From the IMG/VR virus record IMGVR_UViG_3300031344_000004, positions 1 to 64,000 of that record: a stretch of DNA of 64,000 nt; one strand, written 5' to 3'. Every line of letters begins with the position of its first letter. Positions within the stretch are counted from its first letter, which is position 1. The position numbers and the translations under genes are program-made. This DNA is from a virus. Positions 22,300 to 28,170 of the stretch are shown here, in pieces. The notes under the pieces were generated by a model, which saw only the letters and a list, made by a program, of their open reading frames with translations, did not search any database and had not been told where the DNA came from.

Positions 22300-22320
22300 A
22301 ATTACACTCCGGGTATAATT
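22300..22320 (+). promoter_or_regulatory. Dyad element, copy 4
   Basis: AATTACACTCCGGGTATAATT, only 9 bp upstream of the GTGCAA of the ncRNA promoter. Confidence 0.55.
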
Positions 22321-22329
22321 GCGAGGACA

Positions 22330-22365
22330 GTGCAAGTCGGCCCTCGACCGTGGTAAGATTGATTC
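22330..22365 (+). promoter_or_regulatory. Promoter without an ORF
   Basis: GTGCAA at 22330, 18-nt spacer ending TGG, TAAGAT at 22354, six bases, then A 22366 where other copies have ATG. No start codon or ORF follows. Confidence 0.65.
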
Positions 22366-22545
22366 AAGTGGTGGCAAAACGCCAGCGTTGCCAGGCGGTT
22401 CCCCGTGGGGTTCGATAATACCCCGCAGGCACGAGAGTAGGGAACCCACCACCTGCCAACGCTTGGTAAGCGGCGAAGCCGTAGTTTGCCGGGGGACGCC
22501 CTGGACACACTGAAGGGGAGTTCGCAACTCCCGCCCGGCACTAAA
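22366..22545 (+). ncRNA. Candidate structured noncoding RNA, about 180 nt
   Basis: Begins at the predicted start of an ORF-less promoter. Visible helices: GGTTCCC (22397-22403) with GGGAACC (22440-22446), flanked by GCGTTGCCAGG facing CCTGCCAACGC; GGCGAAGCC hairpin inside GGTAA...TTTGCC (22464-22490); GCCGGG...CCCGGC closing a domain; and GGGAGTT-CGC-AACTCCC (22516-22532) near the 3' end. The next promoter starts at 22546. No similarity to tmRNA or a known riboswitch was recognised. Confidence 0.55.
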
Positions 22546-22581
22546 GTGCAAGTTCAACCTCGATCCTGGTAGGATTAGATC
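22546..22581 (+). promoter_or_regulatory. Leaderless-type promoter
   Basis: GTGCAA at 22546, 18-nt spacer ending TGG, TAGGAT at 22570, TAGATC, ATG 22582. Confidence 0.78.
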
Positions 22582-23232
22582 ATGCCGATCAAGCAAGTCT
22601 ACCAAGAGCGCGATGCCAGTGGCGTTGAGCACCCCCGTGAAGAGCTAACCTTCGAGGGTCGGGTCGTCAAGGTACGCACCTACACCGCCAGTCGCAACCA
22701 CAGCGACACCCTTGACTACAGCGATTTTCGCAGCACGACGGTCACTGAGGCGCTGGTCTGGGTGGGCCGTGAAGTAGAAGCACTCGATTGGGTTCGTGAC
22801 GTCAAACACACGCAGCCCGTCGAGCCCAAAGATCGCTTCAAGTGGGTCGACTGCACCAACCTCTTCGTCTGGCGCGGGTCACCTGCAAGGACGCCCAAAG
22901 TCGACGTCCTTGCCTTGGCGATCCCGGAGCTGTTCGAGGACCTCGAGGCGTGGTTGAAGATTCAGGCCAATGAAGCGCAGGCGAAGGAGGCGGCAATTGA
23001 GGCCCGACGCGTGGCCCTCGATAAGGCCCGTGCCGACGACGAGCGGAACCGCCCCGTCATCGGCAAGCAGATGGTGGTTGCCAAAGGCCGCAAGGTCAAA
23101 GTCGGCACCGTGGGCACCGTCGCCTTCGTGTCTGACAGTGGACGGGTGTTGTTGAAGGATGACGACAAGTGGCAGGACCGCAAGTCGGACGGCACCTGGG
23201 TCGCGGCGGGAAACCTCAAGGCACGGGCGTGA
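22582..23232 (+). CDS. Unknown 216-aa protein with C-terminal KOW-like motif
   Basis: N-terminal strand-rich part (EELTFEGRVVKVRTYTAS), a central charged helix (NEAQAKEAAIEARRVALDKA, about 130-149), and a C-terminal KOW-like element (VAKGRKVKVGTVGTVAFVSD). A KOW fold usually contacts RNA or RNA polymerase, but the role here is unknown. Confidence 0.65.
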   Translation: MPIKQVYQERDASGVEHPREELTFEGRVVKVRTYTASRNHSDTLDYSDFRSTTVTEALVWVGREVEALDWVRDVKHTQPVEPKDRFKWVDCTNLFVWRGSPARTPKVDVLALAIPELFEDLEAWLKIQANEAQAKEAAIEARRVALDKARADDERNRPVIGKQMVVAKGRKVKVGTVGTVAFVSDSGRVLLKDDDKWQDRKSDGTWVAAGNLKARA

Positions 23233-23233
23233 A

Positions 23234-23283
23234 GTGCAAGTTCGCCTGCGACCGTTCGCCTGCGACCGTGGTAGGATTTGATC
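23234..23283 (+). promoter_or_regulatory. Promoter with an internal 14-bp duplication
   Basis: GTGCAA at 23234, TTCGCCTGCGACCG twice in tandem, TGG, TAGGAT at 23272, six bases, ATG 23284. The duplication pushes GTGCAA to 32 nt from the -10; the -10/ATG geometry is unchanged. Confidence 0.7.
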
Positions 23284-23481
23284 ATGACCAAGCTCACCCC
23301 CACCGTCAAGCGCATCATCACCGACGCCGTCCTCTGCGAGGCTCGGTCGCTGCGTGCAGAGGCTGACAGCCTCGAGAAGTGGGTGGAAGTGGCAAACGAC
23401 GCCGGCGAGGGGTTCGAGAGTCACTTTCACGCCATGAAGGCGTACGTCCTCGAGTGTGCCACGAGGAGAGGACGGAGGTAA
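23284..23481 (+). CDS. Unknown 65-aa protein
   Basis: Helical, charged (ARSLRAEADSLEKWVEVANDA). Basic C-terminus ATRRGRR. First of a three-gene run. Function unknown. Confidence 0.65.
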   Translation: MTKLTPTVKRIITDAVLCEARSLRAEADSLEKWVEVANDAGEGFESHFHAMKAYVLECATRRGRR

Positions 23482-23486
23482 TCACC

Positions 23487-23705
23487 ATGGGTCTCATCGG
23501 CATTGCAGCGATCATGACGGTGTTGTGGCTTGCATTCCCGAAGGGGTTCAAATACTTCGTTGGCAGTTGGGTCGGCGCGGTGGGCGGGGGCTTCTTCTGG
23601 AGCGTGTTCGCCATGTGCTTTGCCGGGCTGATCACCCTGGGTTGGTTCATCGCCTTCATCGTGGTGGGCATCGTGGTTGGGTGCGTGTTTGCGGCGAGAG
23701 GATAG
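23487..23705 (+). CDS. Membrane protein, 72 aa
   Basis: Hydrophobic throughout, with a likely three-helix layout (GIAAIMTVLWLAF; GAVGGGFFWSVFAMCFAGLI; WFIAFIVVGIVVGCVFA). GGAGG 9 nt upstream of ATG. Size and topology are compatible with a small holin-like protein, without further support. Confidence 0.6.
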   Translation: MGLIGIAAIMTVLWLAFPKGFKYFVGSWVGAVGGGFFWSVFAMCFAGLITLGWFIAFIVVGIVVGCVFAARG

Positions 23706-23712
23706 AGGGACA

Positions 23713-23964
23713 ATGGCGACCAAAAAGATCCACAGGTTCACCGACTGCGAGGGTTTCAACAGGTGGACGGACGACGTCGAGCGTGCCGCCAGGACGACGC
23801 AGTCGCTCTACAATGTCACCTGCGGCGCATGCAAGCAGCGCATCGTCAATGCCTTGGTCAAGGCTGACTGGCGTGCATTGAAACCCGAGACCCTGGCGAC
23901 GTTGAACAACGAAGTGTTGCCCATGATGTTCTTGCAGGAACACGACGAGGCGACGAAGTCTTGA
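23713..23964 (+). CDS. Unknown 83-aa protein
   Basis: Contains VTCGACKQRIVNAL (a single CxxC) in a helical protein. GAGGGA 5' of ATG. Function unknown. Confidence 0.6.
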   Translation: MATKKIHRFTDCEGFNRWTDDVERAARTTQSLYNVTCGACKQRIVNALVKADWRALKPETLATLNNEVLPMMFLQEHDEATKS

Positions 23965-23967
23965 GCA

Positions 23968-24003
23968 GTGCAACTGTGCGTCCCACGAAGGTAGGATCAG
24001 ACC
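23968..24003 (+). promoter_or_regulatory. Leaderless-type promoter
   Basis: GTGCAA at 23968, 18-nt spacer, TAGGAT at 23992, six bases (CAGACC), ATG 24004. Confidence 0.75.
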
Positions 24004-25449
24004 ATGACGGACAAATCTAAGGACGACGGCAAGACGGTGATGGCGGAGCAACACGTCGGTGGGGGTGGCCAATGGAGAGAGTGTGCGACGGACTACAACC
24101 TGTCGCGTCACATACTGCCGTTCCTCCAAGATTGTGCGTTCTATGCTAGCATCAGTCGCCACGTCAAGAAGCGCTTCACGCTCGACATTCCGACGGCCGC
24201 CGTCACCTTCGATCCCAAGGAAGACGAGATCATCATGTACGTCAACCCCGTCTTCATGGGCGGTGGCGAGTACACCGATCCGCACGGTAACGATGGCAAG
24301 GGTGAGCTCATCAAGCGTGAGAGCCTGACCAACCTGGAGACACGCGGAATACTGGTCCACGAGATGGATCACATCATCTTCGGTCACCTGTCGGCACGCC
24401 GGCGCCACCCGGATGACAAGCACAACATCGCCACCGACTGTGCCATCAACTCACTGATCGTCACCCACGCCGGCGCGCCGAAGAACGCCGAGCCGGGCCA
24501 GGTGCTGCGGGCGTTGCCCAAGGAAGGCCTAGTGCCGGGCCAGCGACCCTACATCGATCCGATCAAATTCGCCAAGTTGAAGCCCGCGCAGCAGGAAGCC
24601 ACGATGTGGCTGTGTGACCTGATCGAGAAGTTCCCGCCGCTGATGGCGTCGGAGTGGTACTTTCACAAGCTGCTCGAGGAGTGCAAGAAGCGACCGAATG
24701 GTGGCGAAGGCGACGAGTACATGATCGGCACCATGGACAGCCACGACGGTTGGGACGGCGTCCCGGAAGACATGCGGGAGTACGTCGAGAGCAAGGTCAA
24801 GGGCATCGTTGAAAAGGCAGTGCGCCACGCCGACGGGCAGGCCGACGGTTGGGGCAACATTCCGGCCGAGCTGCAGGCCGAGATCAGGCGGTCGATCAGC
24901 AAGATCATCGACTGGCGCGCAGTCCTCCGCCAGTTCATCGGCAGCATCACCCGCGGCGAGCGGTCGACGTCGATCAAGCGCATCAACCGGCGCTATCCCT
25001 ACATCCACCCGGGCGTCAAACGCGGTTACACCGCCAAGCTGTTCGTCGCTCTCGACGAGTCGGGCTCGGTCAGCGATGAGATGCTGGAGATGTTCTTCGC
25101 CGAGCTCGACGGCCTGACCAAGAAGACCAGCATCACCCTGTGTCACTTCGACTGCGACGCGGGTCCCAAGGACCTGTACGAGTGGAAGAAGGGCACGCGG
25201 CCCAAGTTGAAGCGGGTCAAGGGCGGTGGCACCAACTTCGACGCACCGACCAACATTGTCAATGACCCGAAGAATAGGGGGCGTTGGGACGGCATGATCA
25301 TCTGCACCGATGGGCAAGCACCCGCGCCGGGCCCGAGCCGCATCAAGCGCGCCTGGGTTTTGGGCCAAGGTTGCAAGCTCAACTTTTCTACCAGTGAGTT
25401 GGTCATCAACTTGACCAAGGAAGAACAGATGAAGGGGGCGTGGAGGTGA
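24004..25449 (+). CDS. VWA-like domain / zinc-metallopeptidase-like protein (DUF2201 type)
   Basis: 481 aa. An HExxH-type motif VHEMDHIIFGH (118-128) occurs in the N-terminal half, as in the metallopeptidase-like domain paired with VWA-like domains. The C-terminal half has a MIDAS motif ALDESGSVSDE (about residue 350), then GGGTNFDAP and the CTDGQAP strand. Proteins of this type work with MoxR AAA+ ATPases; one is encoded at 7907-9115. Their joint role, whether protein remodelling or anti-host activity, is unknown. Confidence 0.82.
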   Translation: MTDKSKDDGKTVMAEQHVGGGGQWRECATDYNLSRHILPFLQDCAFYASISRHVKKRFTLDIPTAAVTFDPKEDEIIMYVNPVFMGGGEYTDPHGNDGKGELIKRESLTNLETRGILVHEMDHIIFGHLSARRRHPDDKHNIATDCAINSLIVTHAGAPKNAEPGQVLRALPKEGLVPGQRPYIDPIKFAKLKPAQQEATMWLCDLIEKFPPLMASEWYFHKLLEECKKRPNGGEGDEYMIGTMDSHDGWDGVPEDMREYVESKVKGIVEKAVRHADGQADGWGNIPAELQAEIRRSISKIIDWRAVLRQFIGSITRGERSTSIKRINRRYPYIHPGVKRGYTAKLFVALDESGSVSDEMLEMFFAELDGLTKKTSITLCHFDCDAGPKDLYEWKKGTRPKLKRVKGGGTNFDAPTNIVNDPKNRGRWDGMIICTDGQAPAPGPSRIKRAWVLGQGCKLNFSTSELVINLTKEEQMKGAWR

Positions 25450-25454
25450 CGGCC

Positions 25455-25703
25455 ATGAAACCCAAGCGTGCAGACATTGTCCCGGGCGCGGTGCTAAGTG
25501 TACGCCCGGGCCATGAATTACAGCTCGATCCACACCTGCTGTTGTCGGGGCGCACGAGGATAATGGCGTCGGGAGGCGTGATCCACGTCATTGACAAGCC
25601 GCGTCGTGACAAGGACGGCATCAACCTCGTCAAGGTCAAGGTCGGTGCCAGCGGCGAGTACGAGTGCTTCTACTGCGACGTGCTCAATCACTGCGAAGTG
25701 TGA
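25455..25703 (+). CDS. Unknown 82-aa protein
   Basis: MKPKRADIVPGAVLSVRPGHELQ at the start, ending YECFYCDVLNHCEV (possible metal ligands). GGAGG 8 nt upstream of ATG 25455; GTG 25446 is an alternative. Its IVPGAVL opening is similar in style to the KPGD family. Overlaps the next ATG by 1 nt. Confidence 0.6.
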   Translation: MKPKRADIVPGAVLSVRPGHELQLDPHLLLSGRTRIMASGGVIHVIDKPRRDKDGINLVKVKVGASGEYECFYCDVLNHCEV

Positions 25704-25969
25704 TGAAACCCGGTGACTTGTTCGAGTGGGCGTATAATGTCGATGGTAGTGTTGTCCTTCGTAATGAACACACATGGTCATCGGTGATGAAGCAGTGGGT
25801 ACCCATCGGGGGTATCCACCTGCTGATAGCACTAGCCGATGGGATATTGACGTGGTTGCCCCTCGGTGCACTTGACAAGGGGTTGCTCCACATGCGAGAG
25901 GATGATACGCGTCGGTCCCACGAGAACGCGTTCTTGTCGAAGAAGGTTGCTCCGCGCGCAAGAAGATAA
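25703..25969 (+). CDS. KPGD family small protein (subgroup A), 88 aa
   Basis: MKPGDLFEWAYNVDGS, TWSSVMKQWVPIGGIHLLIALADGIL (a stretch nearly identical to the gene at 3990), ending GLLHMREDDT encoded by the 28-bp repeat at 25881. Reads on through a second, out-of-frame repeat (VAPRARR), exactly as in the gene at 3990. Confidence 0.75.
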   Translation: MKPGDLFEWAYNVDGSVVLRNEHTWSSVMKQWVPIGGIHLLIALADGILTWLPLGALDKGLLHMREDDTRRSHENAFLSKKVAPRARR

Positions 25970-25972
25970 TGC
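25881..25972 (+). repeat. 28-bp repeat, two copies
   Basis: Copies at 25881-25908 and 25945-25972 (diverged), 64 bp apart, matching the spacing at 4168-4290. Confidence 0.6.
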
Positions 25973-25999
25973 GCACATGAACACCGTGATTGAATGAGG

Positions 26000-26011
26000 T
26001 AGAATGTAGTG
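26000..26011 (+). promoter_or_regulatory. -10 element at leaderless distance from a GTG start
   Basis: TAGAAT 26000-26005, six bases, GTG 26012. The GTGYAA element is not recognisable (CATGAA at that position). Confidence 0.5.
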
Positions 26012-26260
26012 GTGAAGCTGTTTCATAACCCCGTCGGTTTCTACGCTTATCTCATCGTCTACACCTTCATCTTTGCCTTTTTCATCACACCCTTCATTTG
26101 GGCCGGCTGGAATTATGGCCTCGTCCATGCGTGCCCGATGTTTCATCCCATCAGTTGGTACGCGGCGTACTGGCTGTGCGTGCTGCTTCACACCGTAAAG
26201 CTGACGCCCGAATTTTCATCCACCCATACCACAGGAGTTGACCATGATGCAACCAAGTGA
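26012..26260 (+). CDS. Membrane protein, 82 aa
   Basis: Two hydrophobic segments (FYAYLIVYTFIFAFFITPFI, about 10-29; YAAYWLCVLLHTV, about 51-63). GTG 26012 chosen from the six-base rule; GTG 26009 is possible. Overlaps the next gene by 17 nt. Function unknown. Confidence 0.55.
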   Translation: MKLFHNPVGFYAYLIVYTFIFAFFITPFIWAGWNYGLVHACPMFHPISWYAAYWLCVLLHTVKLTPEFSSTHTTGVDHDATK

Positions 26261-26531
26261 CCAGCAACCCACTAAGCTTCAGAAGGTGATGATGAAGTAC
26301 CCGCTGTATGTCAGGATAGTCTGGGCCATGATCATCATGTTCGGCGTGGTGGGTCAGCTATTCGCGGGTGGGACGAAGCCCATGCTCATCCTGATCATGA
26401 CGGCGCTGGCGTGGACGATGGTCAAGATCATGAATGAGGCCACTGATGCCCTCGACGTCCTGCGTAGGATAAAGAAGGCCGAGCTTGAAATATCGGGTTC
26501 GAAGTCAACGGGTGATGGCCCCTCAGCTTAA
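26244..26531 (+). CDS. Membrane protein, 95 aa
   Basis: Two hydrophobic helices (VRIVWAMIIMFGVVGQLF; PMLILIMTALAWTMVKIM) followed by a charged helix (LRRIKKAELEI). AGGAG upstream of ATG. Pairs with the preceding membrane gene. Function unknown. Confidence 0.6.
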   Translation: MMQPSDQQPTKLQKVMMKYPLYVRIVWAMIIMFGVVGQLFAGGTKPMLILIMTALAWTMVKIMNEATDALDVLRRIKKAELEISGSKSTGDGPSA

Positions 26532-26583
26532 GTTCGGCAATTGTGTGTACACTGTGCGTTGAACCAGATACTCTAGTATAGAC

Positions 26584-26655
26584 GGTCCCATCGTCTAGCG
26601 ACTAGGACGCCACCCTCTCACGGTGAGAACACGGGTTTGAGTCCCGTTGGGATCA
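26584..26655 (+). tRNA. tRNA-Glu(CTC)
   Basis: Acceptor GGTCCCA/TGGGATC, D-stem GTCT/GGAC, loop CTCTCAC on a CACC/GGTG stem, T-arm ACGGG-TTTGAGT-CCCGT. First tRNA of the second array. Confidence 0.9.
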
Positions 26656-26715
26656 CGAATTCACTCGAAGCGAGATCAGTCATGATTATGAACAGATTAT
26701 CAACAGGGATGACAG

Positions 26716-26832
26716 GGGAACGGCGCACTAGCGTCGGTTGCCCGACGTCCACGTTGGTACACCTGTTTCCGCTCCGATCGCCGCGTCCCCTCAGGGGTTG
26801 AAAGCGGCAGGGTCGGGCGGAGACAGCCCGAC
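26716..26832 (+). ncRNA. Structured RNA domain between tRNA-Glu and tRNA-Pro
   Basis: The 200-nt gap between tRNAs folds by eye into three elements: GGGAAC 26716 with GTTTCC 26765 enclosing CGTCGG-TTGC-CCGACG (26732-26747); GCCGC-gt-CCCCT/AGGGG-ttgaaa-GCGGC (26780-26808); and GTCGGGC-GGAGACA-GCCCGAC (26812-26832). No start codon with a good initiation signal lies within. Candidate ncRNA processed from the tRNA transcript. Confidence 0.5.
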
Positions 26833-26855
26833 AGAAGAAGTGAAGAAGACCACAT

Positions 26856-26926
26856 CAGGGATTAGCCTAGTGGTGAGGCACTCGCTCTGGGCGCGAGCAA
26901 CGCGTGTTCGACTCACGCATTCCTGA
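26856..26926 (+). tRNA. tRNA-Pro(TGG) with C33
   Basis: Acceptor CAGGGAT/ATTCCTG, D-stem GCCT/AGGC, anticodon arm CTCGC-TCTGGGC-GCGAG (C33, TGG, G37), T-arm GCGTG-TTCGACT-CACGC. Confidence 0.85.
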
Positions 26927-27033
26927 CTGACAGCGATCCTCGAGTTCGTCGCCTCTATTGCCGTGATAACGGACATTGCGACTTGTGCGGGCACTTTGCC
27001 TGACGCCAATCGAGGTGAGAACTGTGAGAATTT

Positions 27034-27105
27034 ATGAGAGTAGTTCAGAGACAGAACGCCGCTTCCACACTGCGGATGTCACGGGTTTGAGTCCCGTCTC
27101 TCATA
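27034..27105 (+). tRNA. tRNA, probably Val(CAC), without U33
   Basis: Acceptor ATGAGAG/CTCTCAT, D-stem GTTC/GAAC, T-arm ACGGG-TTTGAGT-CCCGT. The anticodon stem CCGC/GCGG with a T-T mismatch below the loop gives TCCACAC: position 33 is C and the triplet CAC. If the register is shifted the loop is nine bases. Confidence 0.75.
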
Positions 27106-27106
27106 C

Positions 27107-27179
27107 CTGTGCATGGCGAAGGTGGTATCGCACTCCGTTCGGGGCGGAGGGATCGCGGGTTCGACTCCCGCTGCACAGA
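27107..27179 (+). tRNA. tRNA-Pro(CGG)
   Basis: Acceptor CTGTGCA/TGCACAG, D-stem GCGA/TCGC, anticodon arm CTCCG-TTCGGGG-CGGAG, T-arm GCGGG-TTCGACT-CCCGC. One base separates it from the previous tRNA. Confidence 0.92.
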
Positions 27180-27303
27180 CCGCGTTGTGGCATCTCCAAA
27201 AGGTCCCGGTAGAACCCCCGGCGCACGTATTAGGGAGTCGTGGCAGGCGAATTGACGCCAATGACGTTTGAACCTGAATGGTGCTGTGCAGAACAACGCG
27301 ATT

Positions 27304-27374
27304 GCCGACGTCGCCCAATGGTGGGCTGCACCTTCGTACGGTGCCCTGTGAGGGTTCGAATCCCTTCGTCGGCT
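27304..27374 (+). tRNA. tRNA-Thr(CGT)
   Basis: Acceptor GCCGACG/CGTCGGC, D-stem GCCC/GGGC, anticodon arm GCACC-TTCGTAC-GGTGC, T-arm GAGGG-TTCGAAT-CCCTT. Confidence 0.92.
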
Positions 27375-27375
27375 C

Positions 27376-27417
27376 GCAAGCGTGTGGTACCGCATCGGCG
27401 AACAGCCGAGCGCTTGC
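27376..27417 (+). ncRNA. 42-nt mini-cloverleaf between tRNAs
   Basis: Seven-bp closing stem GCAAGCG/CGCTTGC encloses two arms: TGTG-GTAC-CGCA and CGGC-GAACA-GCCG. It has the outline of a tRNA missing two arms and sits with 1 and 5 nt gaps between tRNA-Thr and tRNA-Phe. Either a remnant tRNA or a genuine small RNA. Confidence 0.5.
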
Positions 27418-27422
27418 TCCAA

Positions 27423-27497
27423 TCCACCCATGGCGTAGTTGGTATGCGCGCTGGCCTGAAGATCCAGAGGGACAGGTTCGATTCCTGTTGGGTGGAC
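27423..27497 (+). tRNA. tRNA-Phe(GAA)
   Basis: Acceptor TCCACCC/GGGTGGA, anticodon loop CTGAAGA on a CTGG/CCAG stem, T-arm ACAGG-TTCGATT-CCTGT. Confidence 0.88.
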
Positions 27498-27510
27498 ACC
27501 TACTTATTCC

Positions 27511-27810
27511 ATGAAGATCCGCTTGTCAGAGCTTCGCCGCCTCATCCGCGAGGCCACTGCAGGTACGCTTGGATGGCCCACCAAAGACATCACCCACGTT
27601 TACGGCGTGCCCGATCGGTTGGCTGACAAGAACCCGACCGACCTCGGCGACCTCAAATTACCCAAGGGTCCCAACTCACGCGATGACGCAGAGGATCGAC
27701 CGCTGACGGACATGGAGCCCGCTAATAACAAGGGCAAACGGAGTTACGGTGCCCGACGCGGGGTGGCCACCAGCAACAAGTCAAACAATAACTCAGGGTC
27801 AAGCACCTGA
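27511..27810 (+). CDS. Unknown 99-aa protein
   Basis: Starts 13 nt after tRNA-Phe. N-terminus MKIRLSELRRLIREA matches a helix motif (L-R-x-L-I-x-E) also found at the start of the HD hydrolase (29213). The rest is polar, ending in a Ser/Asn-rich tail. Its TGA stop overlaps the first two bases of the following tRNA-Cys. Function unknown. Confidence 0.7.
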   Translation: MKIRLSELRRLIREATAGTLGWPTKDITHVYGVPDRLADKNPTDLGDLKLPKGPNSRDDAEDRPLTDMEPANNKGKRSYGARRGVATSNKSNNNSGSST

Positions 27811-27884
27811 CGACGAACGCCAAAGGCTAGCGACGAAGCTGCAACCTTCGTGAATACATGTGGGTTCGACTCCCACCGTCGTCT
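27809..27884 (+). tRNA. tRNA-Cys(GCA)
   Basis: Acceptor GACGACG/CGTCGTC, anticodon arm CGAAG-CTGCAAC-CTTCG, T-arm GTGGG-TTCGACT-CCCAC. It begins inside the stop codon of the preceding gene. Confidence 0.88.
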
Positions 27885-27917
27885 CGAAGTCAAGTAACCA
27901 TCGGTGCCAAAACACCG

Positions 27918-27992
27918 TGACCCATGGCGGAAGCATACGCGGGCCGACAAAAAGGCTGGCAACGTTGTGGGTGTCAAATCCCACTGGGTGCA
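27918..27992 (+). tRNA. Degenerate tRNA-like element, possibly Leu(CAA)
   Basis: Only five acceptor pairs (ACCCA/TGGGT), D-stem GCG/CGC, an eight-base anticodon loop GACAAAAA on GGCC/GGCT, and an eight-base T-loop in GTGGG-TGTCAAAT-CCCAC. Two loops one base too long suggest decay or an unusual RNA. An intact tRNA-Leu(CAA) is at 37581. Confidence 0.45.
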
Positions 27993-28008
27993 GGTGAACG
28001 ACGATTTT

Positions 28009-28082
28009 GCTGACGTGGCATTTGAGGAAATGCACCAGTTTGGTATACTGGTCTAAAGTGGGTTCGACTCCCATCGTTAGCT
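28009..28082 (+). tRNA. tRNA-Thr(GGT)
   Basis: Acceptor GCTGACG/CGTTAGC, D-stem GCAT/ATGC, anticodon arm CCAGT-TTGGTAT-ACTGG, T-arm GTGGG-TTCGACT-CCCAT. Confidence 0.92.
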
Positions 28083-28083
28083 C

Positions 28084-28164
28084 GACCTCGTGGTGTAATG
28101 GCAGCCACGGCTCGCTTAAAACGAGCTGCTTTCGGGCGTGAGGGTTCGACTCCCTCCGAGGTTA
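28084..28164 (+). tRNA. tRNA-Leu(TAA)
   Basis: Class II. Acceptor GACCTCG/CGAGGTT, anticodon arm GCTCG-CTTAAAA-CGAGC, long variable arm, T-arm GAGGG-TTCGACT-CCCTC. Confidence 0.9.
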
Positions 28165-28170
28165 CGCGTA

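Noticed and set aside
23487-23705. A definite holin
   Set aside because: Three hydrophobic segments alone do not identify a holin and the gene is not next to the hydrolase candidate at 31682.
24529-25533. A 334-codon open frame on the minus strand
   Set aside because: It is a shadow of the VWA-protein gene, which has clear domain motifs; the GC-rich third positions keep the opposite frame open.
26697-26705. TTATCAACA resembling a DnaA box
   Set aside because: A single imperfect match without clustering or an AT-rich unwinding region is not evidence for an origin.
26738-28074. ORFs of 60-130 codons across the second tRNA array
   Set aside because: They overlap tRNAs and have peptide strings that are translations of T-arms; only ORFs with independent start signals or lying between tRNAs were kept.
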